Part shown: piece by piece, positions 6,306 through 12,396 of the stretch
Layout: each line of letters opens with the position of its first letter
Numbering within the stretch: position 1 is the first letter of the stretch
Source: a virus
DNA: 44,256 nucleotides
Reading direction: 5' to 3' (one strand)
IMG/VR virus record: IMGVR_UViG_3300033145_000171
Coordinates: 1 to 44,256 of that record
Made by a program: the position numbers and the translations under genes
Notes under the pieces: generated by a model
Told to the model about the DNA's origin: nothing
What the model saw: only the letters and a program-made list of their open reading frames with translations
The model's database searches: none

Positions 6306-6888
6306 AGAGGCTAATCTGGTAAGCATTGTCAACCACGGCACCTATGCAAAGGCTGGGGTATTATGGAAATCCATTAAGGACATGAGAAAGCAGGTTAAGA
6401 ACACATTCTCACCAATAATCACGAAGGCTCACCAGGCCCATAAGGAAGCCATCGCACAGAGAGATAAGATCATGGTCCCGCTAACCAAGACCGGAAAAAC
6501 AGTCAAATACGCGATGGAAAAATACGACTCCATCCAGGAAGAAATGAGGAAAAAAAAAGAGGCCAAGCTCCGTGAAATCGCCCGCAAAGAGGAAGAAGAA
6601 CGACAACTCGCAGAAGCCCTCGAAGCTGAACAGAATGGAGAGAAAGAGGAAGCGGAAACCATCTTAGAGGCCCCTGCCTATGTCCCGCCGGTAGTAGTTG
6701 CAAAGACAACCCCTAAATTGCAAGGGGGCCCGGTCTACCGGACGGTTTGGAAATTCAGAATCATTGATAAGCGCAAGGTACCTAATGAGTTTCTGATACC
6801 GGATCAGGTGAAGATCGGCCAGATAGTCAGGGCAATGAAAGAGGCTACTAATATACCGGGCGTTGAGGCATATTCTGAGAGGGTTTAG
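6259..6888 (+). CDS. Phage coiled-coil replication/recombination-region protein
   Basis: The start at 6259 is preceded by AAAGGAGAAAT, which fixes it over upstream codons. In the 209-aa protein, an N-terminal helical region is followed by a highly charged coiled coil (about residues 85-140, rich in KKKEAKLREI and EEEERQLAEA). A compact C-terminal domain (about 150-209) carries VWKFRIIDKRKVPNEFLI and ends IPGVEAYSERV. Proteins with this W-x-F...P-x-x-x-x-x-P...PGVxxY ending are frequent in phage early regions and still unnamed. It lies between the exonuclease and the replication initiator, suggesting a part in DNA metabolism. Confidence 0.65.
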   Translation: MDQIQEVDARALSVIEEANLVSIVNHGTYAKAGVLWKSIKDMRKQVKNTFSPIITKAHQAHKEAIAQRDKIMVPLTKTGKTVKYAMEKYDSIQEEMRKKKEAKLREIARKEEEERQLAEALEAEQNGEKEEAETILEAPAYVPPVVVAKTTPKLQGGPVYRTVWKFRIIDKRKVPNEFLIPDQVKIGQIVRAMKEATNIPGVEAYSERV

Positions 6889-7634
6889 TGGAGCGAGGGT
6901 ATATTAAATTGTCTCGGCGACTCTTAGATAATCAAATGTGGTGCGCTGAGTCTTTCACCCGAGGGCAGGCATGGGTTGATATGTTGTTATTGGCTAACCA
7001 TAAAGACGGTTACATCCTAAAAAGAGGCATTGAGGTTAAGGTTCAAAGGGGACAAATAGGATGGTCTGAATTGGCACTTGCTAAACGGTGGGGGTGGTCC
7101 AGGGGAAAAATTCGGCGCTTCTTCGAGACGCTCGTGAGAAAGGAAAAAATAGTACAACAGAAAACAAACATAACTACCTTAAATGAGATAGTAAATTACA
7201 ACCTATATCAAGCAGGTGGTACACCAAGCGGTACACCAAACGGACACCAAACGGACACCAAACGGTACACTAACAAGAATGATAAGAAGGGAAAGAAAGA
7301 AAAGAATAAGAGATATACGTCTGATTTTGAAACTTTTTGGAAGGCATATCCTGAAAAGATAGGAAAGCAGCCATCATGGGAAAAATGGCAGAAAATAAAT
7401 AACTCAAGACCACCATTAGAAACCATATTGAAGGCAATTGAAAAACAAAAGCAAAGTGATAAATGGAAAAATGGCTTTATCCCTAATCCCTTAACATGGC
7501 TCAATCAAGCACGATGGGAAGATGAAACAAAGGAGATTATAGGAGATGGAAGTATATACGACCGACTTATTGCAGCAAATGAAAAGGCTGACGCGGTGGT
7601 ACAACAGGAAGGATCTCACACAGGACCAGCTTGA
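6888..7634 (+). CDS. Replication initiator-like protein (winged helix plus DnaD-like C-terminus)
   Basis: The GTG start overlaps the previous stop by one base. The 248-aa protein begins with a winged-helix-like domain (residues 1-105), opening GYIKLSRRLLDNQMWCAESF and containing WGWSRGKIRRFFETLVRKEK. This is the form seen in phage replisome organisers and DnaD-like initiators. A low-complexity Lys/Asn/Thr linker (about 110-145) follows, then FWKAYPEKIGKQPSWEKWQK and FIPNPLTWLNQARWED, the C-terminal module often found in phage O-like replication proteins. It most likely binds the phage origin; the linker sequence 7215-7270 with repeated ACACCAA units could include the origin. Confidence 0.7.
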   Translation: MERGYIKLSRRLLDNQMWCAESFTRGQAWVDMLLLANHKDGYILKRGIEVKVQRGQIGWSELALAKRWGWSRGKIRRFFETLVRKEKIVQQKTNITTLNEIVNYNLYQAGGTPSGTPNGHQTDTKRYTNKNDKKGKKEKNKRYTSDFETFWKAYPEKIGKQPSWEKWQKINNSRPPLETILKAIEKQKQSDKWKNGFIPNPLTWLNQARWEDETKEIIGDGSIYDRLIAANEKADAVVQQEGSHTGPA

Positions 7635-8112
7635 AATGTGGGACGATCAGATCGGCAGTATCCCAAGGTCGATATTAAGCCAGCTCGTGAATCAGATAAT
7701 TGACACCAACAAGTTTATGCCCACACCTGGGGAAATCAAGAAGCTATACGGAGAATTTAAGCGTTATCATCCTGACCAGTTCTTGCCGACCGATCAGGAA
7801 AAGGAATCTTGCCGGGCGTGTAGAGGTGCCGGTCGAATCATTGCCTGGAAAATTACAGAAGCATTTCCTTATGAATATTCTTTAGCTTGCGGTCATTGCA
7901 ATAATTGGCGAAGGGTATTTCCTACCAGGCCGAGTGGTCCACCAGCCAATACTATGCCTCCAAAACTAATGAAAATCGAAGATATCACGAAGGGCGGCTA
8001 TGTTTTGGAAGATCCTTGGCAGAAAGAAAGCTCAACTCAAGGGGAATATAAGAACATTGACGATATGGCGGAGGCTGTAGGGTCGAGCTTTCAGGATGAA
8101 ATACCCTTTTAG
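7546..8112 (+). CDS. Helicase-loader-like protein with zinc finger
   Basis: The start overlaps the end of the previous gene by 89 bases. Residues about 8-75 (LLQQMKRLTRWYNRKDLTQD, and later NKFMPTPGEIKKLY) match the helical pattern of G39P-type loaders that deliver the replicative helicase to the initiator. The middle holds a zinc-binding module with CRACRGAG (about 88-95) and a CGHCNNW (about 114-120), like the DnaJ-type CxxCxGxG. The acidic C-terminus ends FQDEIPF, resembling SSB-tail-like ends. Pairing with the initiator supports a P- or DnaC-like job; the helicase itself is not visible. Confidence 0.55.
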   Translation: MEVYTTDLLQQMKRLTRWYNRKDLTQDQLEMWDDQIGSIPRSILSQLVNQIIDTNKFMPTPGEIKKLYGEFKRYHPDQFLPTDQEKESCRACRGAGRIIAWKITEAFPYEYSLACGHCNNWRRVFPTRPSGPPANTMPPKLMKIEDITKGGYVLEDPWQKESSTQGEYKNIDDMAEAVGSSFQDEIPF

Positions 8113-8120
8113 GAGGCGAC

Positions 8121-8309
8121 ATGACAACAATAACGATACTATTAGCCGGGATACTTTTTTTAAACGTGATCCGACTATGTTTAGCACTCAGGCAGGCGGT
8201 GAAATTGGGTCAACTTGAAAAGCGCCAACAATGTGTGGGGGAGATAAACGAGGAATGGCAAAAAATGGAGGCCGGGTTTTTAGCTGATGAAATATCTAAG
8301 GGGGTATAA
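8121..8309 (+). CDS. Small membrane protein with N-terminal transmembrane helix
   Basis: The 62-aa product starts MTTITILLAGILFLNVIRLC, a single hydrophobic span, followed by a charged amphipathic helix rich in Gln, Glu and Lys. The ribosome site AGGAGGCGAC is strong. It stands inside the replication operon; membrane-anchored early proteins of this kind may exclude other phages or tether replication, but no family is recognised. Confidence 0.55.
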   Translation: MTTITILLAGILFLNVIRLCLALRQAVKLGQLEKRQQCVGEINEEWQKMEAGFLADEISKGV

Positions 8310-8311
8310 TC

Positions 8312-8470
8312 ATGTATCTTGTATTTTTTGAAGATTTTTCAGTAAGCCGAGTTGATGAAATTTCAAACGATGACAAACTAATGTCTGATGACGGATATTT
8401 GATCATCGTTGATATCAGCGATCCAGGAGACCCGCTGGAATATATCAACGGGAAGTGGGAGGCAATATGA
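8312..8470 (+). CDS. Short acidic protein, unknown
   Basis: The 52-aa frame starts three bases after the preceding stop (TAATC-ATG) and ends in an ATGA overlap with the next gene, which supports real translation. The product is strongly acidic, with SNDDKLMSDDGYLIIVDISD, and looks like a small beta-hairpin with helices. No similarity recognised. Confidence 0.5.
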   Translation: MYLVFFEDFSVSRVDEISNDDKLMSDDGYLIIVDISDPGDPLEYINGKWEAI

Positions 8471-9144
8471 CAGAAACAGTAGCGAAGTATGAAGTAGAGA
8501 AGCGGCCCGATGTCGAGATCATGGTGATCCCGGATGTTGAATTTCAATTCAATGCGTTGAGATTCCATAGGCGGTTAGATGACGCAACGATTGAGCAGTT
8601 ATTCAGTGGATTGCGGAAATTCAAAGAGGGGTACCAGTGGTTTTTTAGCGATGCGTGGTGGGAATTAGAAAACCTCGGCTATGAATGGACTGACTGGATA
8701 CCTGAATCAATAGCATTAGGGACTGCACAAACATGGCGTAAGGTAGGCAATATGTTCATACCGGATGATCGGAGATACAGTCAACTGCAATTCAGCCATT
8801 ATGCGGCGACTCGAAAACTCGGTATTGTGGATGCCCATAAAATCTTGGAAGCGGCAAACGAAAACGGTTGGCCTGAGAAGGCGGTTAGGGAGGCGGTTGA
8901 CCTTGTATTGGGCAAACCCGAGAAGGCTAAGAAACCAAAAGTCGTACAATGCAAACACTGTGATCGATGGATTGCGGATATCGAGGATGAGGTGTGCCCA
9001 TTTTGTGCTCTGGACGTGGCAGAGGGCCGGGTAAAAGGCCTGCGAGACGTACTGCGGGCTATCAGGGACAGCGAAGAAAATAATTTAGGACTATATGCCA
9101 AGTTTACCGTTGAGTTAGCAGTTAAGGCACTGGAGGGGATATGA
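8467..9144 (+). CDS. Putative DNA-binding protein with zinc ribbon
   Basis: ATG overlaps the previous stop (ATGA), giving 225 aa. Residues about 110-145 (YSQLQFSHYAATRKL, then HKILEAANENGWPEKAVREA) follow the KorB/ParB-like helical pattern 'FSHy...A...L..A...gW....lRe.v' seen in phage DNA-binding proteins. A zinc ribbon follows at about 159-179 (CKHCDRWIADIEDEVCPFC), then a helical tail. It may regulate or mark phage DNA. Tightly packed with the two nuclease genes downstream. Confidence 0.5.
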   Translation: MTETVAKYEVEKRPDVEIMVIPDVEFQFNALRFHRRLDDATIEQLFSGLRKFKEGYQWFFSDAWWELENLGYEWTDWIPESIALGTAQTWRKVGNMFIPDDRRYSQLQFSHYAATRKLGIVDAHKILEAANENGWPEKAVREAVDLVLGKPEKAKKPKVVQCKHCDRWIADIEDEVCPFCALDVAEGRVKGLRDVLRAIRDSEENNLGLYAKFTVELAVKALEGI

Positions 9145-9581
9145 GATGGTCAGAAGACGAATATTCAGCTTTCATAAAGGGCAAAGAGGAAAAGGTGGTT
9201 GAAGCTGTGAGATCCGGCAAAACAACCCCACGGCCTATAATACCACAACCACAAATGACCAAGACCGAAGCTCGGTTTTATGAATTCTGCGAAATGCGGA
9301 AACACCTGAAAGAAATTATGGATTATGTTTATGAACCATGCCGGTTGATATTGTCGCCGAACGTCAAAGAAAAGCGAAATGCTGTCAGCTATTTACCAGA
9401 CTTTCTTGTAATCCATCCTAGGTATTTTGAATTTGTTGAGATCAAGGCAAGGCGGGGGAGTTGGTCAAGTATGAGGGATGACGCACGGGCAAAAATCAAT
9501 ATTGCGGCTGATAAATTTCCGTGGTTTAAATTCACGGTAGCGTACCTTGAAAAAGGGAAATGGACGTTTGAGAACGTTTGA
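9141..9581 (+). CDS. PD-(D/E)XK nuclease, DUF1064/resolvase-like
   Basis: The 146-aa protein contains the layout of small phage PD-(D/E)XK nucleases: MTKTEARFYEF (conserved Glu in the first helix, about residue 42), YLPDFLVIHPRYFEFVEIKA (catalytic Asp, Glu-x-Lys at about 86-105), then a conserved basic helix and FTVAYLEKGKWTFENV. DUF1064-type relatives often act as Holliday-junction or structure-specific endonucleases. Together with the exonuclease and annealing-like genes, this fits late replication or recombination. It overlaps the previous stop (ATGA). Confidence 0.65.
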   Translation: MRWSEDEYSAFIKGKEEKVVEAVRSGKTTPRPIIPQPQMTKTEARFYEFCEMRKHLKEIMDYVYEPCRLILSPNVKEKRNAVSYLPDFLVIHPRYFEFVEIKARRGSWSSMRDDARAKINIAADKFPWFKFTVAYLEKGKWTFENV

Positions 9582-9604
9582 CCCAATGTCAAGAAAGGAG
9601 AGGT

Positions 9605-9760
9605 ATGAAAATTATATTCAAATCGTGGTCATGGCTAAACGGTACAATCCGCCGAACAGTCAACATCTACGAAACAAAAGGTGGCTACTGGAGAAAACGG
9701 ACGCAGAAGGCGTTAATTGCGGCACTGAAGGATCACAGGGGGGTTGAGGTTGAGGAATAG
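9605..9760 (+). CDS. Small basic protein, unknown
   Basis: ATG 9605 follows AAAGGAGAGGT, a strong ribosome site. The 51-aa product is basic with aromatic residues (IFKSWSWLNGTIRRTVNIYE) and ends in an acidic tail. Its 3' end overlaps the HNH gene. Function unknown. Confidence 0.5.
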   Translation: MKIIFKSWSWLNGTIRRTVNIYETKGGYWRKRTQKALIAALKDHRGVEVEE

Positions 9761-10097
9761 CACTCGGATAAAAGTACATGAAAAATATAACGGTCATTGT
9801 GCATACTGTGGTCGCGAAATCACGGTAAAACAAATGCAGGTAGATCATTATTGGCCTCAGTTTTTAAGCCATCTTAGACCAGATGATAATAATGATTTCG
9901 ATAATCTAATGCCATCGTGTGCTAAATGTAATAATCACAAACGCGGTATGCGGCCGGAAGTATGGCGTGAAGAATTAACATTACAAATTGCACGGCTAAA
10001 GAAAAACGCACAATTTAACAGGGCGTTACGGTTTGGACAACTAAAAATTACAGAAAGCCCAATTATTTTCTATTTCGAGAAAGGAGAAGAAAAATGA
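9744..10097 (+). CDS. HNH endonuclease (early operon)
   Basis: This 117-aa protein has a complete HNH core: CAYCGREIT (about residues 19-27), VDHYWPQFLSH (His of the first motif, about 34), DDNNDFDNLMPSCAKCNNHK with the Asn and the second CxxC pair, then RGMRPEVWREE. It starts at TTG within the previous gene, so coupled translation is likely. Unlike the late-operon HNH genes it has no promoter or leader of its own. It may be a packaging-associated nuclease or a homing endonuclease; context does not decide. Confidence 0.75.
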   Translation: MRLRNSTRIKVHEKYNGHCAYCGREITVKQMQVDHYWPQFLSHLRPDDNNDFDNLMPSCAKCNNHKRGMRPEVWREELTLQIARLKKNAQFNRALRFGQLKITESPIIFYFEKGEEK

Positions 10098-10306
10098 AAC
10101 ACCAAGTTATCGCTATGAAGGTTCATAGTGGGGAAAGTCGGATTGTAGAAAACGGGGGAGTGTCCAAACCCATGCCAATGAGACTACCGAAGGGGTGTTT
10201 TGGTTTTATGTTTGTTTTCGAGACCAAAAAAGCGGCGCGGGAATATTGGGGAAAAGATGTTGGATTACTTAGAATTGAATCGAAGGGGGTGAAAAAAGCG
10301 AAATAG
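10094..10306 (+). CDS. Small last gene of the early operon, unknown
   Basis: ATG 10094 overlaps the HNH stop (ATGA). The 70-aa product contains KPMPMRLPKGCFGFMFVFET and AAREYWGKDVGLLRIE, likely a small alpha/beta protein, with a basic lysine tail. It is the last rightward gene before the convergent late operon. No family recognised. Confidence 0.55.
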   Translation: MKHQVIAMKVHSGESRIVENGGVSKPMPMRLPKGCFGFMFVFETKKAAREYWGKDVGLLRIESKGVKKAK

Positions 10307-10324
10307 AAAAAGCCCCAATGGGCA
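10306..10324 (-). terminator. Weak intrinsic terminator of the leftward late operon
   Basis: On the leftward strand GCCC-ATTG-GGGC is followed by TTTTT. The stem is only four GC pairs, so strength is doubtful, but it is well placed to stop late transcripts before they run antisense through the early operon. Confidence 0.4.
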
Positions 10325-10444
10325 TGTCTCTATCTGAGATATGGATTGACCTCCTGACGCGCTTGCATCAGACCCGTGGAGGGTAACACCCTGGATGTTA
10401 TTGTGCAAACTGGACGTTAGTTAGTCCGGGCTAAATACCCCACC
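10325..10444. other. Convergence region, no gene seen
   Basis: This stretch between the last early gene and the HNH pseudogene has no convincing reading frame. It has short inverted repeats, for example AGGGT-AAC-ACCCT (10382-10392) and GGAC/GTCC around 10412-10427, but none with a clear function. No tRNA fold is apparent. Confidence 0.3.
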
Positions 10445-10695
10445 TTAACCAAACAACCTGAGTTGATCGAACTTTCCAACAGATCCTTTTTTAATATTAC
10501 ATTCATGACATAAACATTGTGAATTTACCTTAGTGTGATGTCCTCCATGGGCTAATGGGACTATGTGGTCAACTTCCGGATGTAATGAGTGGTATTGGTT
10601 GTAATCAGGTCGAGTTTTTCTTCCTTGCATTTACTGCAAAATTTAGATATTGGTTGATTTGTCTCAGGTTTTCGTGAAACACTCTTGTCAGTCAT
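10445..10695 (-). pseudogene. HNH homing endonuclease, cassette A, frameshifted
   Basis: From ATG 10695 the first frame gives MTDKSVSRKPETNQPISKF, then CSKCKEEK (the first zinc knuckle). It then continues sensibly only after a -1 shift at a run of five T on the plus strand (10615-10619). The second frame gives RPDYNQYHSLHPEVDHIVPL, then AHGGHHTKVNSQCLCHECNI, the HNH core with the second C-x-x-C-N. The joined product would be about 83 aa. One additional base in the run would restore the frame, so it is a recent mutation, a sequencing error or, less likely, programmed slippage. The downstream frame has its own ATG at 10630. It has its own promoter and hairpin leader. Confidence 0.65.
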
Positions 10696-10730
10696 GGCCT
10701 CATATTCTCTATATATGGGTTCATGGTTAG

Positions 10731-10760
10731 AGCTGGTAAGGGGCTAATCCTTTACCAGCT
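10731..10760 (-). other. 5'-leader hairpin of HNH cassette A
   Basis: Two 12-base arms (AGCTGGTAAAGG and CCCTTACCAGCT on the leftward strand) pair at 11 of 12 positions around a 6-base loop. It lies just after the predicted transcript start and before the HNH ATG. No U-tract follows, so it is a leader structure rather than a terminator. Confidence 0.6.
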
Positions 10761-10766
10761 TGTTGT

Positions 10767-10795
10767 AATATAGACCATTTAAATGGAAGTGTCAA
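10767..10795 (-). promoter_or_regulatory. Consensus sigma-70 promoter of HNH cassette A
   Basis: Leftward TTGACA (10795-10790), 17-base spacer, TATATT (10772-10767). It begins five bases after the stop codon of the upstream membrane-protein gene. The spacer holds a perfect 12-base palindrome, CCATTTAAATGG (10775-10786). Confidence 0.75.
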
Positions 10796-10800
10796 CCTTA

Positions 10801-10947
10801 TTAATCATTGTTTTTTGATAGGTAACCGACCAACCCACCCCCAATGGCCGACACGATCTCTTTACTGTCTACCCCCATGATTACCATTGCCATACCTGCA
10901 ATGACCACCAGGGCAATTACAGTGAGTGGTTCAGATAGATTCTGCAA
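10801..10947 (-). CDS. Small membrane protein, holin-like
   Basis: A TTG start at 10947, eight bases after GGAGG, gives 48 aa. The product has a hydrophobic span (LTVIALVVIAGMAMVIMG) and a second glycine-rich hydrophobic stretch (IVSAIGGGLVGYLS), so probably two membrane passes. It overlaps no other gene, follows the conserved lysis-region gene by three bases, and is the last intact gene before HNH cassette A. Size, topology and neighbours suggest a holin or antiholin candidate; no sequence family is recognised. Confidence 0.55.
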   Translation of the reverse strand: MQNLSEPLTVIALVVIAGMAMVIMGVDSKEIVSAIGGGLVGYLSKNND

Positions 10948-10950
10948 GGC

Positions 10951-11205
10951 TTAGTCCTCCGTATCCAAAACTGCGTCCTGACCTTCATCCTCTTCAATAG
11001 CATCAATGCTGTGATTCGGGTCAATCTGATCCAATCCCCAATCAACAAATTTTGACATTGGCCGATACCACGGGATCTTGCCACCATGACGGATCTTTAA
11101 TTTCCCCAGGCGGCTTGAAATGGTCTCATCGGGATCTCCTCCGAAAAGAGCATTACCGAACTGGTCTAAGCTGATTAATATGTTAAGGCAATATTTTAGT
11201 ATCAT
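10951..11205 (-). CDS. Conserved lysis-region phage protein
   Basis: This 84-aa protein has the form of a small family common near phage lysis genes: a hydrophobic N-terminus (ILKYCLNILISLDQFGNALF), the motif GGDPDETISSRLGK at about residues 22-35, and an acidic C-terminal part with IDPNHSIDAIEEDE. The molecular role of the family is not known to me. It lies between a small basic protein and the holin-like gene, within four bases of each, all leftward. Confidence 0.65.
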   Translation of the reverse strand: MILKYCLNILISLDQFGNALFGGDPDETISSRLGKLKIRHGGKIPWYRPMSKFVDWGLDQIDPNHSIDAIEEDEGQDAVLDTED

Positions 11206-11208
11206 AAT

Positions 11209-11361
11209 TTACCCCTTTAATCGTTTAATCTGTCGTTCCCTGCGTGATAATAAAGATTCCTTGTACGCCGCTTGCTTTTCTTCTCGGATTCGATTAGCCT
11301 TAACCCGGCGTCGAGCTTTACGCCGTTTCCAGCATTGCCATAGTTCGATTTTGATTTGCAT
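11209..11361 (-). CDS. Small arginine/lysine-rich protein
   Basis: ATG 11361 opens a 50-codon frame that begins inside the end of the preceding gene and stops three bases before the ATG of the next one. The product (MQIKIELWQCWKRRKARRRV at its start) is extremely basic and probably one long helix. Tight packing supports it as real. It might be spanin-like or bind nucleic acid; no family is recognised and there is no strong ribosome site. Confidence 0.45.
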   Translation of the reverse strand: MQIKIELWQCWKRRKARRRVKANRIREEKQAAYKESLLSRRERQIKRLKG

Positions 11362-11572
11362 ACTTGCGCTCCTGAACCGTTAGCTCATTAAAATGCCGTC
11401 TTGGATTTCCGCAACACCAGCAGCTACAGGGTTTACCATGCACATTAGCCATAACTCCAATATCTCTTGCGCTGATAGTTTCACCTGTCCAGCCCCACCA
11501 TCGGGTCAACACCTTAACGGCCCTCTGCTTGGCTTTTATGGCCTGTGTACGTCTATATGCTCTGTCTCTCAT
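11318..11572 (-). CDS. Small cysteine-rich phage protein
   Basis: In this 84-aa protein the segment HGKPCSCWCCGNPRRHF (about residues 45-61), followed by NELTVQERKYANQNR, matches a recurrent small phage/plasmid family with a CxCxxCGNPR knuckle, likely zinc-binding. The function of the family is not established; similar genes often sit near lysis or late accessory genes. Its ATG overlaps the stop of a 21-codon hydrophobic peptide gene (ATGA). Confidence 0.6.
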   Translation of the reverse strand: MRDRAYRRTQAIKAKQRAVKVLTRWWGWTGETISARDIGVMANVHGKPCSCWCCGNPRRHFNELTVQERKYANQNRTMAMLETA

Positions 11573-11634
11573 AACGACCTCATCCCCACGGGCATGGCAA
11601 ACATTAGGATTAGGATTGCGATTAGTGTTTTCAT
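11569..11634 (-). CDS. 21-residue hydrophobic peptide
   Basis: AAAGGAGACAAACC precedes ATG 11634, a near-ideal ribosome site. The frame MKTLIAILILMFAMPVGMRS plus one residue ends in an ATGA overlap with the next gene. It looks like a membrane peptide or a bare signal sequence. Either it is a lysis-module micro-protein (holin, spanin or inhibitor like) or a leader that couples translation to the cysteine-rich protein. Confidence 0.5.
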   Translation of the reverse strand: MKTLIAILILMFAMPVGMRSL

Positions 11635-11649
11635 GGTTTGTCTCCTTTG

Positions 11650-12051
11650 TTATAATTTATAAAACCAATGCTCCCCCATCCTAAATACCGGGTGCCTGCC
11701 TTCTGCCCAATAAGGAGGGTCAATGGATATTGCATAATAGTGATTAGAGCCATTACTAATATCTTGAATCCAATTATTATACACTCCGAAAGCCGCAAAC
11801 TTACACTCACGCCACCAGGGTTCGGAATAATTACGCTTAAAAATTTCAGGTCTGAGAAATGCAGGTAGAAAACAGGAGAATTGTTTAGGTTGTAAGAGAA
11901 CGTCTTTGTAATTATCAGGCCAGCGGGGATCGGACACTCGATTACGCACTACGCAAGCGACTGCCAGCTTTCCGAATAATGGCTCACCCTCACTTTCGCC
12001 AAGCACACAGGCGAGAAGGAGGTCAAACTCGTCTTTTTTGTAAAGGTCCAT
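11650..12051 (-). CDS. SleB-type cell-wall hydrolase (endolysin)
   Basis: The 133-aa protein is a single Hydrolase_2/SleB domain: LLACVLGESEGEPLFGKLAV near residues 12-31 with the catalytic-type Glu, AVACVVRNRVSDPRWP, then QFSCFLPAF and the terminal region with YYAISIDPPYWAEGR. SleB enzymes act on the glycan strand of peptidoglycan, so this is the likely phage endolysin. It lacks a signal peptide and so should need a holin; several small membrane proteins nearby could serve. Start chosen at GAGGTATCATT-ATG. Confidence 0.8.
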   Translation of the reverse strand: MDLYKKDEFDLLLACVLGESEGEPLFGKLAVACVVRNRVSDPRWPDNYKDVLLQPKQFSCFLPAFLRPEIFKRNYSEPWWRECKFAAFGVYNNWIQDISNGSNHYYAISIDPPYWAEGRHPVFRMGEHWFYKL

Positions 12052-12060
12052 AATGATACC

Positions 12061-12267
12061 TCATTTCCACAACATCGCTTTCCCGGCTATTGCCGCAAAG
12101 CCCCCAAGAAATCCACCGGCAATAGAAGAGGCTTTGTCAATTTTCTTTCGTTTATTTAGTTTGCAAAGCTGCTTATGTGTATCCTGAGACAGATCAAACA
12201 AGACACTCAACTTAGAATCTGAGTTCATGGCTTCAAAAGTATCTTTAGTTATTGCAGTGCCGTTCAT
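12061..12267 (-). CDS. Small membrane-anchored lysis-region protein
   Basis: The 68-aa product has a soluble helical N-terminal part (SDSKLSVLFDLSQDTHKQLC) and a short basic turn (KLNKRKKIDK). A C-terminal glycine-rich hydrophobic span follows (ASSIAGGFLGGFAAIAGKAM). This arrangement recalls XhlA-type hemolysin/holin-associated proteins. It lies directly upstream of the endolysin gene. The role in lysis is inferred from position and topology. Confidence 0.6.
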   Translation of the reverse strand: MNGTAITKDTFEAMNSDSKLSVLFDLSQDTHKQLCKLNKRKKIDKASSIAGGFLGGFAAIAGKAMLWK

Positions 12268-12277
12268 CGTCTACACC

Positions 12278-12373
12278 TCAGTTAAAGATTTTCCTTATCA
12301 ATATCAAGACACACAAAAGTACAATTCCTGCGATTATGTAGACATCTTGCGTGTCAAATAGTTGAGCGATCAT
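12278..12373 (-). CDS. 31-residue membrane protein
   Basis: ATG 12373 opens a 31-codon frame, MIAQLFDTQDVYIIAGIVLL followed by CVLILIRKIFN, with one transmembrane helix and a basic end, the topology of many tiny phage holin-like or pinholin-like proteins. It ends ten bases before the next gene and lies between the adhesin and the lysin genes. The ribosome site is poor, which lowers confidence. Confidence 0.45.
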   Translation of the reverse strand: MIAQLFDTQDVYIIAGIVLLCVLILIRKIFN

Positions 12374-12396
12374 AATGTCAAGGCTTTGGCAGTTCA

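Noticed and set aside
10307-10444. tRNA or structured RNA in the convergence region
   Set aside because: No acceptor-stem pairing, T-loop or anticodon arm could be built; only short inverted repeats are visible.
10601-10630. Programmed -1 frameshift in HNH cassette A
   Set aside because: The run of five identical bases is not a standard slippery heptamer and no clear downstream pseudoknot was seen; a mutation or sequencing error is simpler. Kept as a frameshift finding only.
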